From the NCBI GenBank assembly GCA_964551315.1, contig CAZKCM010000012.1, positions 17,626 to 81,625 on the forward strand: 64,000 bases of DNA, given 5' to 3'. The translations under genes and the position numbers were made by a program. How positions within the stretch are numbered: the stretch's first letter is position 1; every line of letters starts with the position of its first letter. The notes beneath the pieces are model-generated. The model saw only the letters and a list, made by a program, of their open reading frames with translations. It was not told the origin of the DNA and made no database searches. Source of the DNA: Virgifigura sp964551315. Lineage in GTDB: Bacteria; Pseudomonadota; Alphaproteobacteria; Dongiales; Dongiaceae. Of this stretch, positions 25,412-34,096 are shown piece by piece.

Positions 25412-26526
25412 GTCCTCGCCTCGGGGATCGCCAGGTGCCGCGAGATCGCCTGAAAGGTGAGAACCCCTCTCACCGTGCCGTCGCCATCGACGCATGGAAC
25501 AACGGAGAGGTTATGAGCGAACATCGTCGAGACGGCCGCCCGAAGATCATCTTCGATCGCAACCGCCGCGTTGACGGCCACACAATGCTCGCGGACGCTT
25601 CCGCCGCCATTCGCAACCGCGCTTTCCGAGACGATGCCGCGCGGGCGCCCTTGTGCATCCACCACGACCATGGCCGGCAAGCCCGAAGCCGCCATGAGCT
25701 CGCGCCCCTGGGCGAGCGAATCTTCGACCGACAGCAGGACCGCGTCCGTCTGCATGACGTCGCGAACGCGCAGAATCCGGAGCCGCTTCAGCGCGCGATC
25801 CGTGCCGAGGAAGCTCTCGACGAACGGACTGGACGGGTTCGCGAGGAGCCGGTCGGGCGTGGCGAACTGCTCCAACCGTCCGGCGCGGAAGATGGCGATC
25901 CTGTCGGCCATCTTCACCGCTTCGTCGAGGTCGTGAGAGACGAAGATGATCGTCTTCTTGAGGGCCGCCTGCATGCGGAGAAATTCGTCCTGGATCGCCT
26001 CGCGGTTGATCGGATCGATGGCCCCGAACGGTTCGTCCATCAGCATCACGGGCGGGTCGGCGGCGAGCGCGCGGATCACGCCGACGCGTTGCTGCTGCCC
26101 GCCGGACAGCTCATTGGGATAGCGGTTCATGAAGACCGCCGGGTCCATCGCCACCATTTCAAGAAGCTCGGCGGCGCGCTGGCGCGATTTCCTGCGGTCC
26201 CAGCCTAGGAGGTCGGGGACGACACAGATGTTGTCTCCGATGGTCTTGTTGGGAAACAGGCCGATCTGCTGAATCACATAGCCGATCGACCGGCGCAGCT
26301 CGACCGGATCGACCTTGCTGGTGTCGCGGCCGTCGACCCAGATCTCGCCGCTGGTCGGCTGGACCAAGCGGTTGATCATCTTCATGGTCGTGGTCTTGCC
26401 GCAACCCGACGGGCCGAGGAGAACGCAGATCTGCCCCCGCTCGATCTCGAGGCTGACATCGTCGACCGCGGTGATCGGTCCGGAGGGTGTATCGAAGACC
26501 TTCGTGACGCGATCGAGACGGATCAT
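25408..26526 (-). CDS. Betaine-type ABC transporter ATPase with C-terminal CBS domains (OpuCA/ProV-like)
   Basis: The protein has 372 residues. Walker A (GPSGCGKTT, near residue 38), signature LSGGQQQRVGVIRAL, Walker B VMLMDEPFGAID and the switch His (VSHDLDEAV) are all present. The C-terminal third contains two CBS motifs (RVRDVMQTDAVLLS..., AAVSTMFAHNLSVVPCVD), which in OpuA-type transporters sense ionic strength or c-di-AMP. It overlaps both neighbouring permease genes by 4 bases, indicating tight coupling. Confidence 0.92.
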   Translation of the reverse strand: MIRLDRVTKVFDTPSGPITAVDDVSLEIERGQICVLLGPSGCGKTTTMKMINRLVQPTSGEIWVDGRDTSKVDPVELRRSIGYVIQQIGLFPNKTIGDNICVVPDLLGWDRRKSRQRAAELLEMVAMDPAVFMNRYPNELSGGQQQRVGVIRALAADPPVMLMDEPFGAIDPINREAIQDEFLRMQAALKKTIIFVSHDLDEAVKMADRIAIFRAGRLEQFATPDRLLANPSSPFVESFLGTDRALKRLRILRVRDVMQTDAVLLSVEDSLAQGRELMAASGLPAMVVVDAQGRPRGIVSESAVANGGGSVREHCVAVNAAVAIEDDLRAAVSTMFAHNLSVVPCVDGDGTVRGVLTFQAISRHLAIPEART

Positions 26527-27185
26527 CCGGTGACCTCCCGGGCAAGGCCTCGGGGCGTGACGCGCTTCTGAACGTAGGCCAGCGCGAGATCGGCAACGAT
26601 GGCGAGCAGCGAGACGCTGACCGCGCCGGTGATCAACTGCCGTGGGTCCGACTGGCTTATGCCTCGCGAAATGAAGGTGCCAAGACCGCCGGCGCCGATA
26701 TAGGCGGCGATCGCCGTGATGCCGATGTTCATCACGACGGCAATGCGTATGCCCGCCAGGATCAGCGGCGCGGCCAGCGGGATCTCAACTTCCCAAAGCC
26801 GCTGGCGGGCGCTCATGCCCATTCCGATTGCCGCTTCGCGGATCGTCGGATCGACATCGGTGATGGCGGCGTATGTGTTTCGGATGATCGGGAGCTGCGC
26901 GTAAAGGACCACGGCGATCATGGCCGGCAGGTAGCCGATGCCGTGGCCGATCGGCGACAGCAGCGGAATCATCAGGCCGAAGAGGGCAATCGATGGAACG
27001 GTCATCATCATCGAGGCCGCATAGAGAACCATATCCGCCGCGCGCTTCGACTGGGTGATCGCGATGCCGATCGGCACGGCGGTAAGGATCGCGATGGCCA
27101 CCGCAACGAAGACGATCGATATGTGCTCGATCGCGCGCTCGCCGATCAGGCCCAAATTGTCATGGATGAATTTGATCGTTTCCAT
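26523..27185 (-). CDS. Betaine-type ABC transporter permease, first permease
   Basis: This 220-residue permease has about six membrane helices, EAAIGMGMSARQRLWEVEIPLAAP as the EAA loop and YIGAGGLGTFISRG near the end. It is of the short OpuCB/OpuCD type. It lies 21 bases after the isochorismatase-like gene and overlaps the ATPase gene. Confidence 0.9.
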   Translation of the reverse strand: METIKFIHDNLGLIGERAIEHISIVFVAVAIAILTAVPIGIAITQSKRAADMVLYAASMMMTVPSIALFGLMIPLLSPIGHGIGYLPAMIAVVLYAQLPIIRNTYAAITDVDPTIREAAIGMGMSARQRLWEVEIPLAAPLILAGIRIAVVMNIGITAIAAYIGAGGLGTFISRGISQSDPRQLITGAVSVSLLAIVADLALAYVQKRVTPRGLAREVTG

Positions 27186-27206
27186 GATGGCCGGCTTCGC
27201 TCACGG

Positions 27207-27890
27207 TCAAAGGCCGTTGAAGAGTTCCGTCGCGTTCTCGAAGGTGAAGCGAAGCGGGACCGGCGTCTCGGTCATCCATGCCTCGATGGTCTCGCCGGCC
27301 ATCAGGCGGCATGCGCCGGCGGTGTCCGTCACCGCGCCGCCATAGAGCCGGTTCGCCAGGTTGAGGATACCGGTCTGGTGCATGGCGACCGTGCCGCTGC
27401 CGCAGGCATCCTTGACCAGGATGACCCTGAAGCCGAGGTCGATCGCGTCCTTGACGGTTGCGTCCACGCAGGCCTCGGTCCAGACCCCGGCGACGATCAG
27501 CCACTCGACCCCGCGCGATCGGAGCTGATGCGACAAGTCACCGGCACCGAAGGCGCTGGCTTGTGACTTGATCACGAGCGGCTCGTCGCCCGAAGGCGCG
27601 ACCTCCGGACAGACCGCCGACAGCGGATCGCTTATGTCGCTGAAGGCCGACTTCCCATCGGGCATGACGGGATGGAACGGGCGCGCGGTTCCGGCGGCGA
27701 GGTCCACGACGTAGGCGCAGTGATAGAGCGGAATGCCGTTGAGCCGCGCGGCCCGTTGCAGCCTTTGGACATTGGCGATCACCTTGTCGAAGCCCTCGAC
27801 CAGGTAGCGCTTGTCCCGTCGATGCTCCTCCTGCAAGTCGATGAAGATCCCGGCCGTCTTGGTCCGCGGGATGGTCAGCGCCCGCTTCAT
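27207..27890 (-). CDS. Isochorismatase-fold cysteine hydrolase (amidase-like)
   Basis: This 227-residue protein has the isochorismatase/nicotinamidase fold with a complete Asp-Lys-Cys triad: Asp18 (IFIDLQEE), Lys108 (LVIKSQASAF) and Cys141 (VWTEACVDATVKDA). This triad acts on amides such as N-carbamoylsarcosine or nicotinamide. Its start codon directly follows the stop of the M24 gene, so both enzymes are translated together. With a quaternary-amine-type importer downstream, it probably performs the second step of breakdown of the imported compound. The substrate is unknown. Confidence 0.85.
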   Translation of the reverse strand: MKRALTIPRTKTAGIFIDLQEEHRRDKRYLVEGFDKVIANVQRLQRAARLNGIPLYHCAYVVDLAAGTARPFHPVMPDGKSAFSDISDPLSAVCPEVAPSGDEPLVIKSQASAFGAGDLSHQLRSRGVEWLIVAGVWTEACVDATVKDAIDLGFRVILVKDACGSGTVAMHQTGILNLANRLYGGAVTDTAGACRLMAGETIEAWMTETPVPLRFTFENATELFNGL

Positions 27891-29195
27891 TCACACGTGC
27901 CCGTCCAACAGTTCGTCTTCGTAGGGGAAGCGGGAGAAGAGTTCGACCCCCGTGTCGGTGATCAGGATCTGGTCTTCCAGCTTGACGCCTTCGCTTCCAC
28001 CCTTCTCACCGATGTAGCTTTCGACGCTCACGACCATCCCGGGCAGGAGATGTCCGTCACGCCCGTAGGTCTCATAGTCCATCGCGTGGGCGATGAACGG
28101 CGTTTCGCCATGCATGCCGACCCCGTGCATGACCGAGGTGTAGCGCTGTTCCACGAAGCGCTCGGGAATCTTCCATGCCTTTTCCGCGATCTCGCGGAAG
28201 GCCATGCCGGGCTTGACGATTCCGATGTTGTGCTGCACCTGGTCATACGCCATCCGGTACAGCATCTTCTGATAGGCGGTCGGCTTGCCCGGGCCGCACC
28301 GGAAGGTCCGGGAGAAGTCCGAGAAATATCCGTAGCAGCCGATCGTGTCCGTATCGAGCGCGACCAGTTCGCCGGGCCTCACCTTGCGGCCGCTCGCCTC
28401 GTTGAACCACGGATTCGTTCTCTGCCCGGAGCTGAGGAGGCGCGTCTCGATGAACTCACCGCCCTGCCGAATGACCTCGTGGTACATGATCGCGAAGAGC
28501 TCGTTCTCGGAAACGCCCGGTTTGATGGCATCGCGGACCGCCGCGACCGCGGCTTCGGCCCCGGCCATGCTGGCCTGAAGGCATTTGATTTCCTCGGGGG
28601 TCTTGACCGCGCGCACGGCCAGGATCTCGCCCTGGCAATCCTTCACGGTACAGCCGTGCTTCTCGAGAGCGAGGGCATGCAGGTGACTGCAGCGATCGAG
28701 ACCGATCTTCATCGACCCGCGGCCGTGAGTCTTCAGAAGGTCGGCGATCTCAGCCGCGAAGGCGCCCGCGGTTTCGTCGTCGCGGCCCGATACGGACGAC
28801 CAAACGAGCTTCGAGGGACGGGCCTCATCGACGGTGTCGAGGACCGTCGAGACGTGGTAGCTCTGTGGGTACTCGAACAGAACGATCGGGCCTTCGGTGG
28901 GAACGAAGAAATAGCGCGTCGAATTGCGTAGAAAATACCCGAACATATTGCGCGAGCCGGTGGCGTAGCGCTGGTTGTAGGGATCGAACAGAACGACGGC
29001 GCCGTAGTCCTCCTTTGCCATCCATTCCCGCAGCCTGGCCAAGCGTCCTTTCCGCAACGCCGCCGCATCGATGAAGGACGGCTCCGTATCCGAAAGCCAC
29101 ATGCCGCCGGCGGGATCCCGCATCGACGGATGACGCATCCTGTCGGCGAAGTTTACGTCGTCAATCTTGTGTGGATCGAAAAGGACCATGCTCAT
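27891..29195 (-). CDS. M24-family (creatinase/prolidase fold) enzyme resembling DddP
   Basis: This 434-residue pita-bread-fold enzyme has a full set of metal ligands: Asp281 and Asp283 (ALDTDTIG), Asp293 (FSDFSRTF), His357 (VMHGVGM), Glu392 (VESYIGE) and Glu407 (KLEDQIL). Segments such as GGEFIETRLLSSGQRTNPWF resemble the DMSP lyase DddP more than prolidases. As I recall the DddP literature, however, the proposed catalytic Asp (two residues after GL/M-C in MHGVG..) is Gly363 here, so DMSP lyase activity is doubtful. Other possibilities are an ectoine-hydrolase-like or creatinase-like reaction. It is the first gene of the operon that includes an amidase and a betaine-type importer. Confidence 0.75.
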   Translation of the reverse strand: MSMVLFDPHKIDDVNFADRMRHPSMRDPAGGMWLSDTEPSFIDAAALRKGRLARLREWMAKEDYGAVVLFDPYNQRYATGSRNMFGYFLRNSTRYFFVPTEGPIVLFEYPQSYHVSTVLDTVDEARPSKLVWSSVSGRDDETAGAFAAEIADLLKTHGRGSMKIGLDRCSHLHALALEKHGCTVKDCQGEILAVRAVKTPEEIKCLQASMAGAEAAVAAVRDAIKPGVSENELFAIMYHEVIRQGGEFIETRLLSSGQRTNPWFNEASGRKVRPGELVALDTDTIGCYGYFSDFSRTFRCGPGKPTAYQKMLYRMAYDQVQHNIGIVKPGMAFREIAEKAWKIPERFVEQRYTSVMHGVGMHGETPFIAHAMDYETYGRDGHLLPGMVVSVESYIGEKGGSEGVKLEDQILITDTGVELFSRFPYEDELLDGHV

Positions 29196-29246
29196 TGGTT
29201 CGCTCCCTTGAGTTCACCAAAGGATGCATGAACCAGGGCACAGAAA

Positions 29247-29283
29247 ATGTGCGAAAATCCGCGTATGATGTGCGAAAATCCGC
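29247..29283. promoter_or_regulatory. Direct-repeat operator for the GlxA/AraC-type regulator
   Basis: The 16-base sequence ATGTGCGAAAATCCGC occurs at 29247-29262 and again at 29268-29283, a 21-base period (two helical turns). This is the usual geometry of AraC-family binding sites. It lies about 50-90 bases upstream of the M24 gene start and just beyond the regulator's 3' end. Control of the 29195-22613 operon by that regulator is inference. Confidence 0.7.
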
Positions 29284-29297
29284 AAACGGCGGGTCGA

Positions 29298-30293
29298 TCA
29301 GCGTGTACGCACCTGGCGGGGCGGGTGGCCGTATTGCTGCCGAAATGCGCGCGAGAAGCTGGAGACGCTCCAGAAGCCGCAGGCCAGGGCCACGTCGCGA
29401 ATCGACAGGCTTGAGTGCGCAAGCAGGTCCCGCGCGCGCCGCAGCCGCAAGGTCCGGTAATAAGAGGCCGGCGAGACACCCAGCTGCGCGCGGAAAGCCC
29501 GTTCGAGCTTGTCCGCGGAGACCCGAAGCCGGGCCGCGAGCTCGGCAATGCTCAGGCGGTCTTCGACCGCATCCTCCATGATCGCGATCGCCGACAGGAC
29601 GAGCTCGTCGCGGATGCCGGTGCGGAGCCGGAGGGGCATCATCTTCCTGTCCACGCTCGAACGCAGCGGGCTGTGAACGAACCACTCGGCGACGCCCGCC
29701 GCGAGCTCGGCGCCGTAATCCCTCGCAATGAGGTCGAGCATCATATCCAGGCTGCCGATGCCGCCGGCCGACGTGAAACGCTTTCGGTCAAGGACATAGA
29801 GATCGCGCCTGAGCTCGATGTCGGGAAAGGCCTCCTCGAAGGCGGGCTGGCTCGTCCAGTGCAGCGTGCAGGCGTGACCATCGAGAAGCCCGGCGCGGGC
29901 GAGGATGAACGCTGCATCGGCCACGGCCCCGAGCTCGGCGCCGAAGCGCAGATTGCGCCGGATCCAGACCAGCGCGTCCTCGGCGATGATGCGGTCGGCG
30001 TCGCCTCCGGAGCACAGGACGATCCGGTCGACCACGGGCGCGTCGCGAACGGAGTGGTTCGGTTCGACTCCCACGCCGTTGGATGCGACGACCTTGTCGT
30101 TCGTCAGCCCGACGATCGTCCAGGAATAGCAAGCCCGTCCTGAAAGTACGTTCGCGGCGCGCAAGGGCTCGATGACCGAGCTGAACGCCATCATGGGGAA
30201 GCCGGGAAAGACAAGGACCGCGAATCGCACAGGGCTATGCGGCGATGGGCCCGCCGTGTCCGGCACGGCCCGTATTGTGTGATCTCTGGTCAT
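29298..30293 (-). CDS. GlxA-family transcriptional regulator (DJ-1/PfpI plus AraC helix-turn-helix)
   Basis: The protein has 331 residues: an N-terminal DJ-1/PfpI-like sensor domain (about residues 20-190, starting FAVLVFPGFPMMAFSSVIEPL) and a C-terminal AraC DNA-binding domain (about 235-330; SIAELAARLRVSADKLERAF, DVALACGFWSVSSFSRAFRQ). Relatives GbdR and CdhR control glycine betaine and carnitine catabolism. It sits upstream of, and in the same direction as, the M24/amidase/importer operon, so it is likely that operon's activator responding to the quaternary amine or a breakdown product. Confidence 0.9.
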   Translation of the reverse strand: MTRDHTIRAVPDTAGPSPHSPVRFAVLVFPGFPMMAFSSVIEPLRAANVLSGRACYSWTIVGLTNDKVVASNGVGVEPNHSVRDAPVVDRIVLCSGGDADRIIAEDALVWIRRNLRFGAELGAVADAAFILARAGLLDGHACTLHWTSQPAFEEAFPDIELRRDLYVLDRKRFTSAGGIGSLDMMLDLIARDYGAELAAGVAEWFVHSPLRSSVDRKMMPLRLRTGIRDELVLSAIAIMEDAVEDRLSIAELAARLRVSADKLERAFRAQLGVSPASYYRTLRLRRARDLLAHSSLSIRDVALACGFWSVSSFSRAFRQQYGHPPRQVRTR

Positions 30294-30397
30294 ACGCTAT
30301 CAACCGCGCCCGACACGCGCAAACAGTCGATCCTTCTCGCCTGTGGTCGAGTTGGTCAACCCCAGCCGCAACCTCCGAAGCAGTTCAGGTGCGAAGA

Positions 30398-31285
30398 ATG
30401 GAACCCGCCAACACAGCCGAGCCATCCTGGGCGTACTCGGACCCCGCGACACTGCGTGCGCATCATTTGGCCGATGCTCTGGAAAAGGAAGGCCCCCCGG
30501 CCGAAGGGGTGCGGGAGGAGGATCTGCCGCCTGAGGGTGTCTTTCAAGGTGGCTTGGTGTTTACGCCCCCGGACCCGGTGCCGGGTGCGGCCGTCCTTTA
30601 CTTCCACGGCGGGGGCTTCGTCGCCGGGAGCCCGCGAACGCACCGTTGCGTGACGTCCTGGCTGGCCGCGCTCTCGGGAGTGTGCGTCCTCTCGGCGCGG
30701 TATCGGCTGGCGCCAGAGAACCCGTATCCGGCGCAACGGGACGACGCGGTTGCGGCGTTCGAACGGGCGATCGACCTGGCCGGTCGGACCGCGGGCGCGC
30801 CAAGGCTCGTCCTTTGCGGAGACAGTGCGGGTGCCTGCGTCGCGCTCTGGGGATTGCGTGGTTTGCCGGCGGTCTTGCGGGCCAGGGTTGCCGGTCTGGC
30901 CCTCCTTTACGGCGGCTATGGCCTGACCGAGAGCCCGAGCATTGCGAAATTCGGTACGCCGGCGAACGGGCTCGATACGAACACGCTTCGGATCATGTAC
31001 CGGAGGCTCCTTGACGAGCGTGCGCTCCACGCCTTCGAGGATATTTCCCCGTTGGGCTTCGCCTCCGAGATCACCGAACCGACTTATATCCTCGCGGCGG
31101 AGCTGGATGCCGTATTCGACGACTCGCGCAGGCTCCACGAAATGCTGGTCCAGAATGGTGCATCGAGCCTGTTCAGCGTCGCGGCCGGAATGGATCACGG
31201 GTTTCTCAAGGAAACCGGTAGGCGGCCCTCGGCGACGGCCGAGCTAGAGAAAGTGGCGAGGTGGATCCGCGCCCGAGTCCGGTGA
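30398..31285 (+). CDS. Alpha/beta hydrolase of the hormone-sensitive-lipase family
   Basis: The protein has about 295 residues from the ATG at 30398. The oxyanion motif HGGGF (YFHGGGFVAG, near residue 70), the nucleophile elbow GDSAGA (near residue 146) and the late Asp and His (AELDAVFDD; GMDHGF) complete the triad. It is divergent from the GlxA regulator, with about 100 bases between them. No strong ribosome binding site is seen; a GTG at 30389 is an alternative start. It is probably a carboxylesterase of unknown substrate. Confidence 0.85.
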   Translation: MEPANTAEPSWAYSDPATLRAHHLADALEKEGPPAEGVREEDLPPEGVFQGGLVFTPPDPVPGAAVLYFHGGGFVAGSPRTHRCVTSWLAALSGVCVLSARYRLAPENPYPAQRDDAVAAFERAIDLAGRTAGAPRLVLCGDSAGACVALWGLRGLPAVLRARVAGLALLYGGYGLTESPSIAKFGTPANGLDTNTLRIMYRRLLDERALHAFEDISPLGFASEITEPTYILAAELDAVFDDSRRLHEMLVQNGASSLFSVAAGMDHGFLKETGRRPSATAELEKVARWIRARVR

Positions 31286-31614
31286 CCTCGTGCCGGATGC
31301 TCGGCAGCCTCCTTCTCTCTTTCACCGCTTTCGATTCGGCTCCTGCGGTGCGGCCCGGCGATAGGGACGGCCCTCTGCCGTTCAGCCCTGCGCGGCGGGC
31401 GGTTCGCTGATCACCGTCATGAATCCTTCGGTCCCGAGCAAGAGGAAGCCCCCTGAGGTCCCGTTCGGTGCGAAGCCCATAGCCGATCAGGTCTCCGGCT
31501 CGATGCCCCAAGAATACCACAGGCCGGGGAGGGAACCAGCGCCCGGAGACCTTGTTGATGTTGTTCGGCTAGACAATCGGCTAGACAATAAGTCGAGGCT
31601 GAGAGGGGAATCTA
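31286..31614. other. Intergenic stretch ahead of the glycan module
   Basis: No gene is recognised in these 329 bases. A 12-base tandem repeat lies just before the glycosyltransferase gene (31566-31589). Confidence 0.6.
31566..31589. repeat. Tandem 12-base repeat upstream of the glycosyltransferase gene
   Basis: CGGCTAGACAAT occurs twice without a gap, 26 bases before the GTG start at 31615. It could be a regulator site or a replication slippage product. Confidence 0.6.
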
Positions 31615-32796
31615 GTGGAGGAAGAAAGTTCCACCACCCCGGAAGTGGCCTTGCGCGGCGTTCGGGCCGTCGATCGGCGTCTCAAAGGTTCCGCAGCAGA
31701 TCGTGAGCCCGACACTCTCATCTGCTTCTCGCATCTTCGATGGGCATTCGTCTATCAGCGCCCCCAGCATCTGATGTCCCGCTTTGCGCGGATCATGCGG
31801 GTCTTCTTCTTTGAAGAACCAATCTTCGGCGACGGCGTGACGCCGACGCTTCAGATCAATGTGTCCGAGAGCGGCGTCGTGATCGTCGTCCCGCGGCTTC
31901 CGGCACATCTCGAAGAAGCGGACCGAATTGCCTGCCAGCGGGATCTCCTGGACCAGTTCTGCGACGAGCGTGGAATCCTGCGTCCGATCCTTTGGTACTA
32001 CACCCCGATGAGCGGTGCGTTTTCGGCGCATCTTGAGCCGAGCCGCGTCGTCTATGACTGTATGGATGAACTTTCGGCGTTTCGATTCGCTCCGCCGGCG
32101 CTCCTGCAGCAGGAGCAGCATCTCTTCGGCCGGGCGGACGTGGTGTTCACCGGGGGCTACAGCCTCTACGAAGCGAAGCGCTCGCGTCACCCCCGTGTCT
32201 ATGCGTTTCCGAGCAGCATCGACATCGCTCATTTCGACAAGGCCCGCAATGGCATGCCGGACCCGGCGGATCAAGCGGCGATTCCCCGGCCCAGAATCGG
32301 TCACTACGCCGTCCTTGACGAGCGGCTCGACACCGCGCTCGTCCTTGGGATCGCGGAGGCACGGCCAAACTGGCATTTCATCCTGGTCGGTCCGGTGGTG
32401 AAGATCGATCCCGGTGAGCTGCCGCGCCGCCCGAACATTCATTATCTCGGTTCCAAACGGTACGACGAGCTGCCCGCCTATCTGGCCGGTTGGGACCTGG
32501 CGATGATGCCGTTCGCGCTGAACGATGCGACGCGCTTCATCAGCCCGACAAAGACGCCGGAGTACCTTGCAGCCGGCAAGCCTGTGGTTTCGACGCCGAT
32601 TGCAGACGTCGTGCGTACCTATGGCGATTCGGGTCTCGTCCGCATCGCCGGGGATCCGGTCAGCTTCGTCCGGGCCATCGAAGAGATCTTCAGCGAAGCC
32701 GATCAGAGACATCTCTGGCTCGAGAAGGTCGATCGCATCCTACGGCAGACTTCATGGGACTCGACCTGGGCAGAGATGAAGGCTCTCATCGCATGA
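31615..32796 (+). CDS. Glycosyltransferase (GT4-like)
   Basis: The protein has 393 residues. The start is GTG 31615, with AGAGGGGA upstream. Typical features are FSHLRWAFVYQRPQHLMSRFA at the N-terminus, VYDCMDELSAF, and a C-terminal GT-B donor domain with FISPTKTPEYLAAGKPVVSTP (near residue 305). This type is commonly encoded next to UDP-galactopyranose mutase in proteobacteria. Its stop overlaps the next start (ATGA). It is likely to transfer galactofuranose or another sugar during surface glycan synthesis. Confidence 0.85.
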   Translation: MEEESSTTPEVALRGVRAVDRRLKGSAADREPDTLICFSHLRWAFVYQRPQHLMSRFARIMRVFFFEEPIFGDGVTPTLQINVSESGVVIVVPRLPAHLEEADRIACQRDLLDQFCDERGILRPILWYYTPMSGAFSAHLEPSRVVYDCMDELSAFRFAPPALLQQEQHLFGRADVVFTGGYSLYEAKRSRHPRVYAFPSSIDIAHFDKARNGMPDPADQAAIPRPRIGHYAVLDERLDTALVLGIAEARPNWHFILVGPVVKIDPGELPRRPNIHYLGSKRYDELPAYLAGWDLAMMPFALNDATRFISPTKTPEYLAAGKPVVSTPIADVVRTYGDSGLVRIAGDPVSFVRAIEEIFSEADQRHLWLEKVDRILRQTSWDSTWAEMKALIA

Positions 32797-34079
32797 CGGG
32801 TGAACGCGTCAATGGAACGAAGCCTCCGTCAGCGGCGCCTCCCCGTCGCCGCCACATTGGCGGTCAAGGGAAGGACACGGCGCGCCCGAGGCGCCGATGG
32901 ATCCCCAATCGCGAAAGCTTCGACTATCTGGTCGTGGGTGCCGGATTCGCCGGCAGCGTCGTGGCCGAGCGCTTGGCGGCGGGCCTCGGCAAGCGCGTCC
33001 TCATCATTGACCGCCGCCCGCATATCGGCGGTAACGCCTATGATTTTCATAATGAGGACGGGATCCTCGTCCATCGCTATGGGCCGCACGTCTTCCACAC
33101 CAATTCAAAAGAGGTCGCGGCGTATCTGTCGCGCTTTACGAGATGGCGGCCCTATGAACACAGGGTGCGCGCGCATGTTGACGGGATGCTGCTTCCGATC
33201 CCGATCAATCTAACGACGATCAATCGTCTTTACGGCCTCGATCTCGATTCTGGGCAGGCGGAAGCCTTCCTGGCGTCGCGAGCAGAACCGGTGGAAATCG
33301 TGCGCAGTTCGGAAGACGTGGTCGTCAGCCGGGTCGGGCGGGAGCTCTATGAAAAGTTCTTCCGCGGTTATACGCGCAAGCAATGGGGCATCGACCCTAG
33401 CGAACTCGACAAGGCGGTGACGTCCCGCGTCCCCACGCGTACCAACGATGACGATCGCTACTTTCTGGACAGCTTCCAGAACATGCCGCTCCACGGCTTC
33501 ACGCGGATGTTCGAGAACATTCTCGATCATCCGAATATCCGTATCATGCTGGAGGCCGACTACCGGAACGTTGCGCGGGACGTGACGTTCGCGAATTTGA
33601 TCTTTACGGGCCCGATCGACGAGTTCTTCGACCACCGCTTCGGCAAGCTGCCGTATCGTTCGCTCCGATTTCGGCACGAAACGCTCGATCAGAAGATGAT
33701 GCAGCCGGTTGCGGTCGTGAACTACCCGTCAGAGCAAGTTCCATACACGCGGGTCGCCGAATACAAGCATTTGACCGGGCAAGTGCATCCAAGAACGAGC
33801 GTCTCTTATGAGTTTCCGACGGACGACGGAGATCCGTACTATCCGGTGCCGCGCGCGGAGAACATGCAGCTTTTCAAGAAGTACCAGGCCCTCGCCGATC
33901 AGATGTCGAACGTCCATTTCCTGGGCCGCCTTGGGTCCTACAGGTACTACAATATGGACCAGGTCGTAGGGCAAGCGCTCGCGCTCTACCGCCGGATCAG
34001 CCGAACCGCTGCGCAGTCGCCCGTACTGGATCCAAGCACAAGCCGCGGCTCGACGGGCATTGCGGTGGCAGAGTCGTGA
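32793..34079 (+). CDS. glf: UDP-galactopyranose mutase
   Basis: The protein has 428 residues. The flavin-binding motif VVGAGFAGSVVAERLA lies near residue 48 after an Arg-rich N-terminal extension of about 40 residues. It then shows HIGGNAYDF and RYGPHVFHTN, diagnostic of Glf, and ends with LGRLGSYRYYNMDQVVGQAL. It converts UDP-galactopyranose to UDP-galactofuranose using reduced FAD. The neighbours (glycosyltransferase, glycosidase, ABC exporter) suggest a galactofuranose-containing exopolysaccharide or glycolipid. Confidence 0.95.
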   Translation: MTGERVNGTKPPSAAPPRRRHIGGQGKDTARPRRRWIPNRESFDYLVVGAGFAGSVVAERLAAGLGKRVLIIDRRPHIGGNAYDFHNEDGILVHRYGPHVFHTNSKEVAAYLSRFTRWRPYEHRVRAHVDGMLLPIPINLTTINRLYGLDLDSGQAEAFLASRAEPVEIVRSSEDVVVSRVGRELYEKFFRGYTRKQWGIDPSELDKAVTSRVPTRTNDDDRYFLDSFQNMPLHGFTRMFENILDHPNIRIMLEADYRNVARDVTFANLIFTGPIDEFFDHRFGKLPYRSLRFRHETLDQKMMQPVAVVNYPSEQVPYTRVAEYKHLTGQVHPRTSVSYEFPTDDGDPYYPVPRAENMQLFKKYQALADQMSNVHFLGRLGSYRYYNMDQVVGQALALYRRISRTAAQSPVLDPSTSRGSTGIAVAES

Positions 34080-34096
34080 ATTGAGGGAGGCGCGGA

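Noticed and set aside
27891..29195. Naming the M24 enzyme DddP (DMSP lyase)
   Set aside because: Overall similarity and metal ligands fit, but the residue I recall as the catalytic Asp is Gly363. Kept as DddP-like only.
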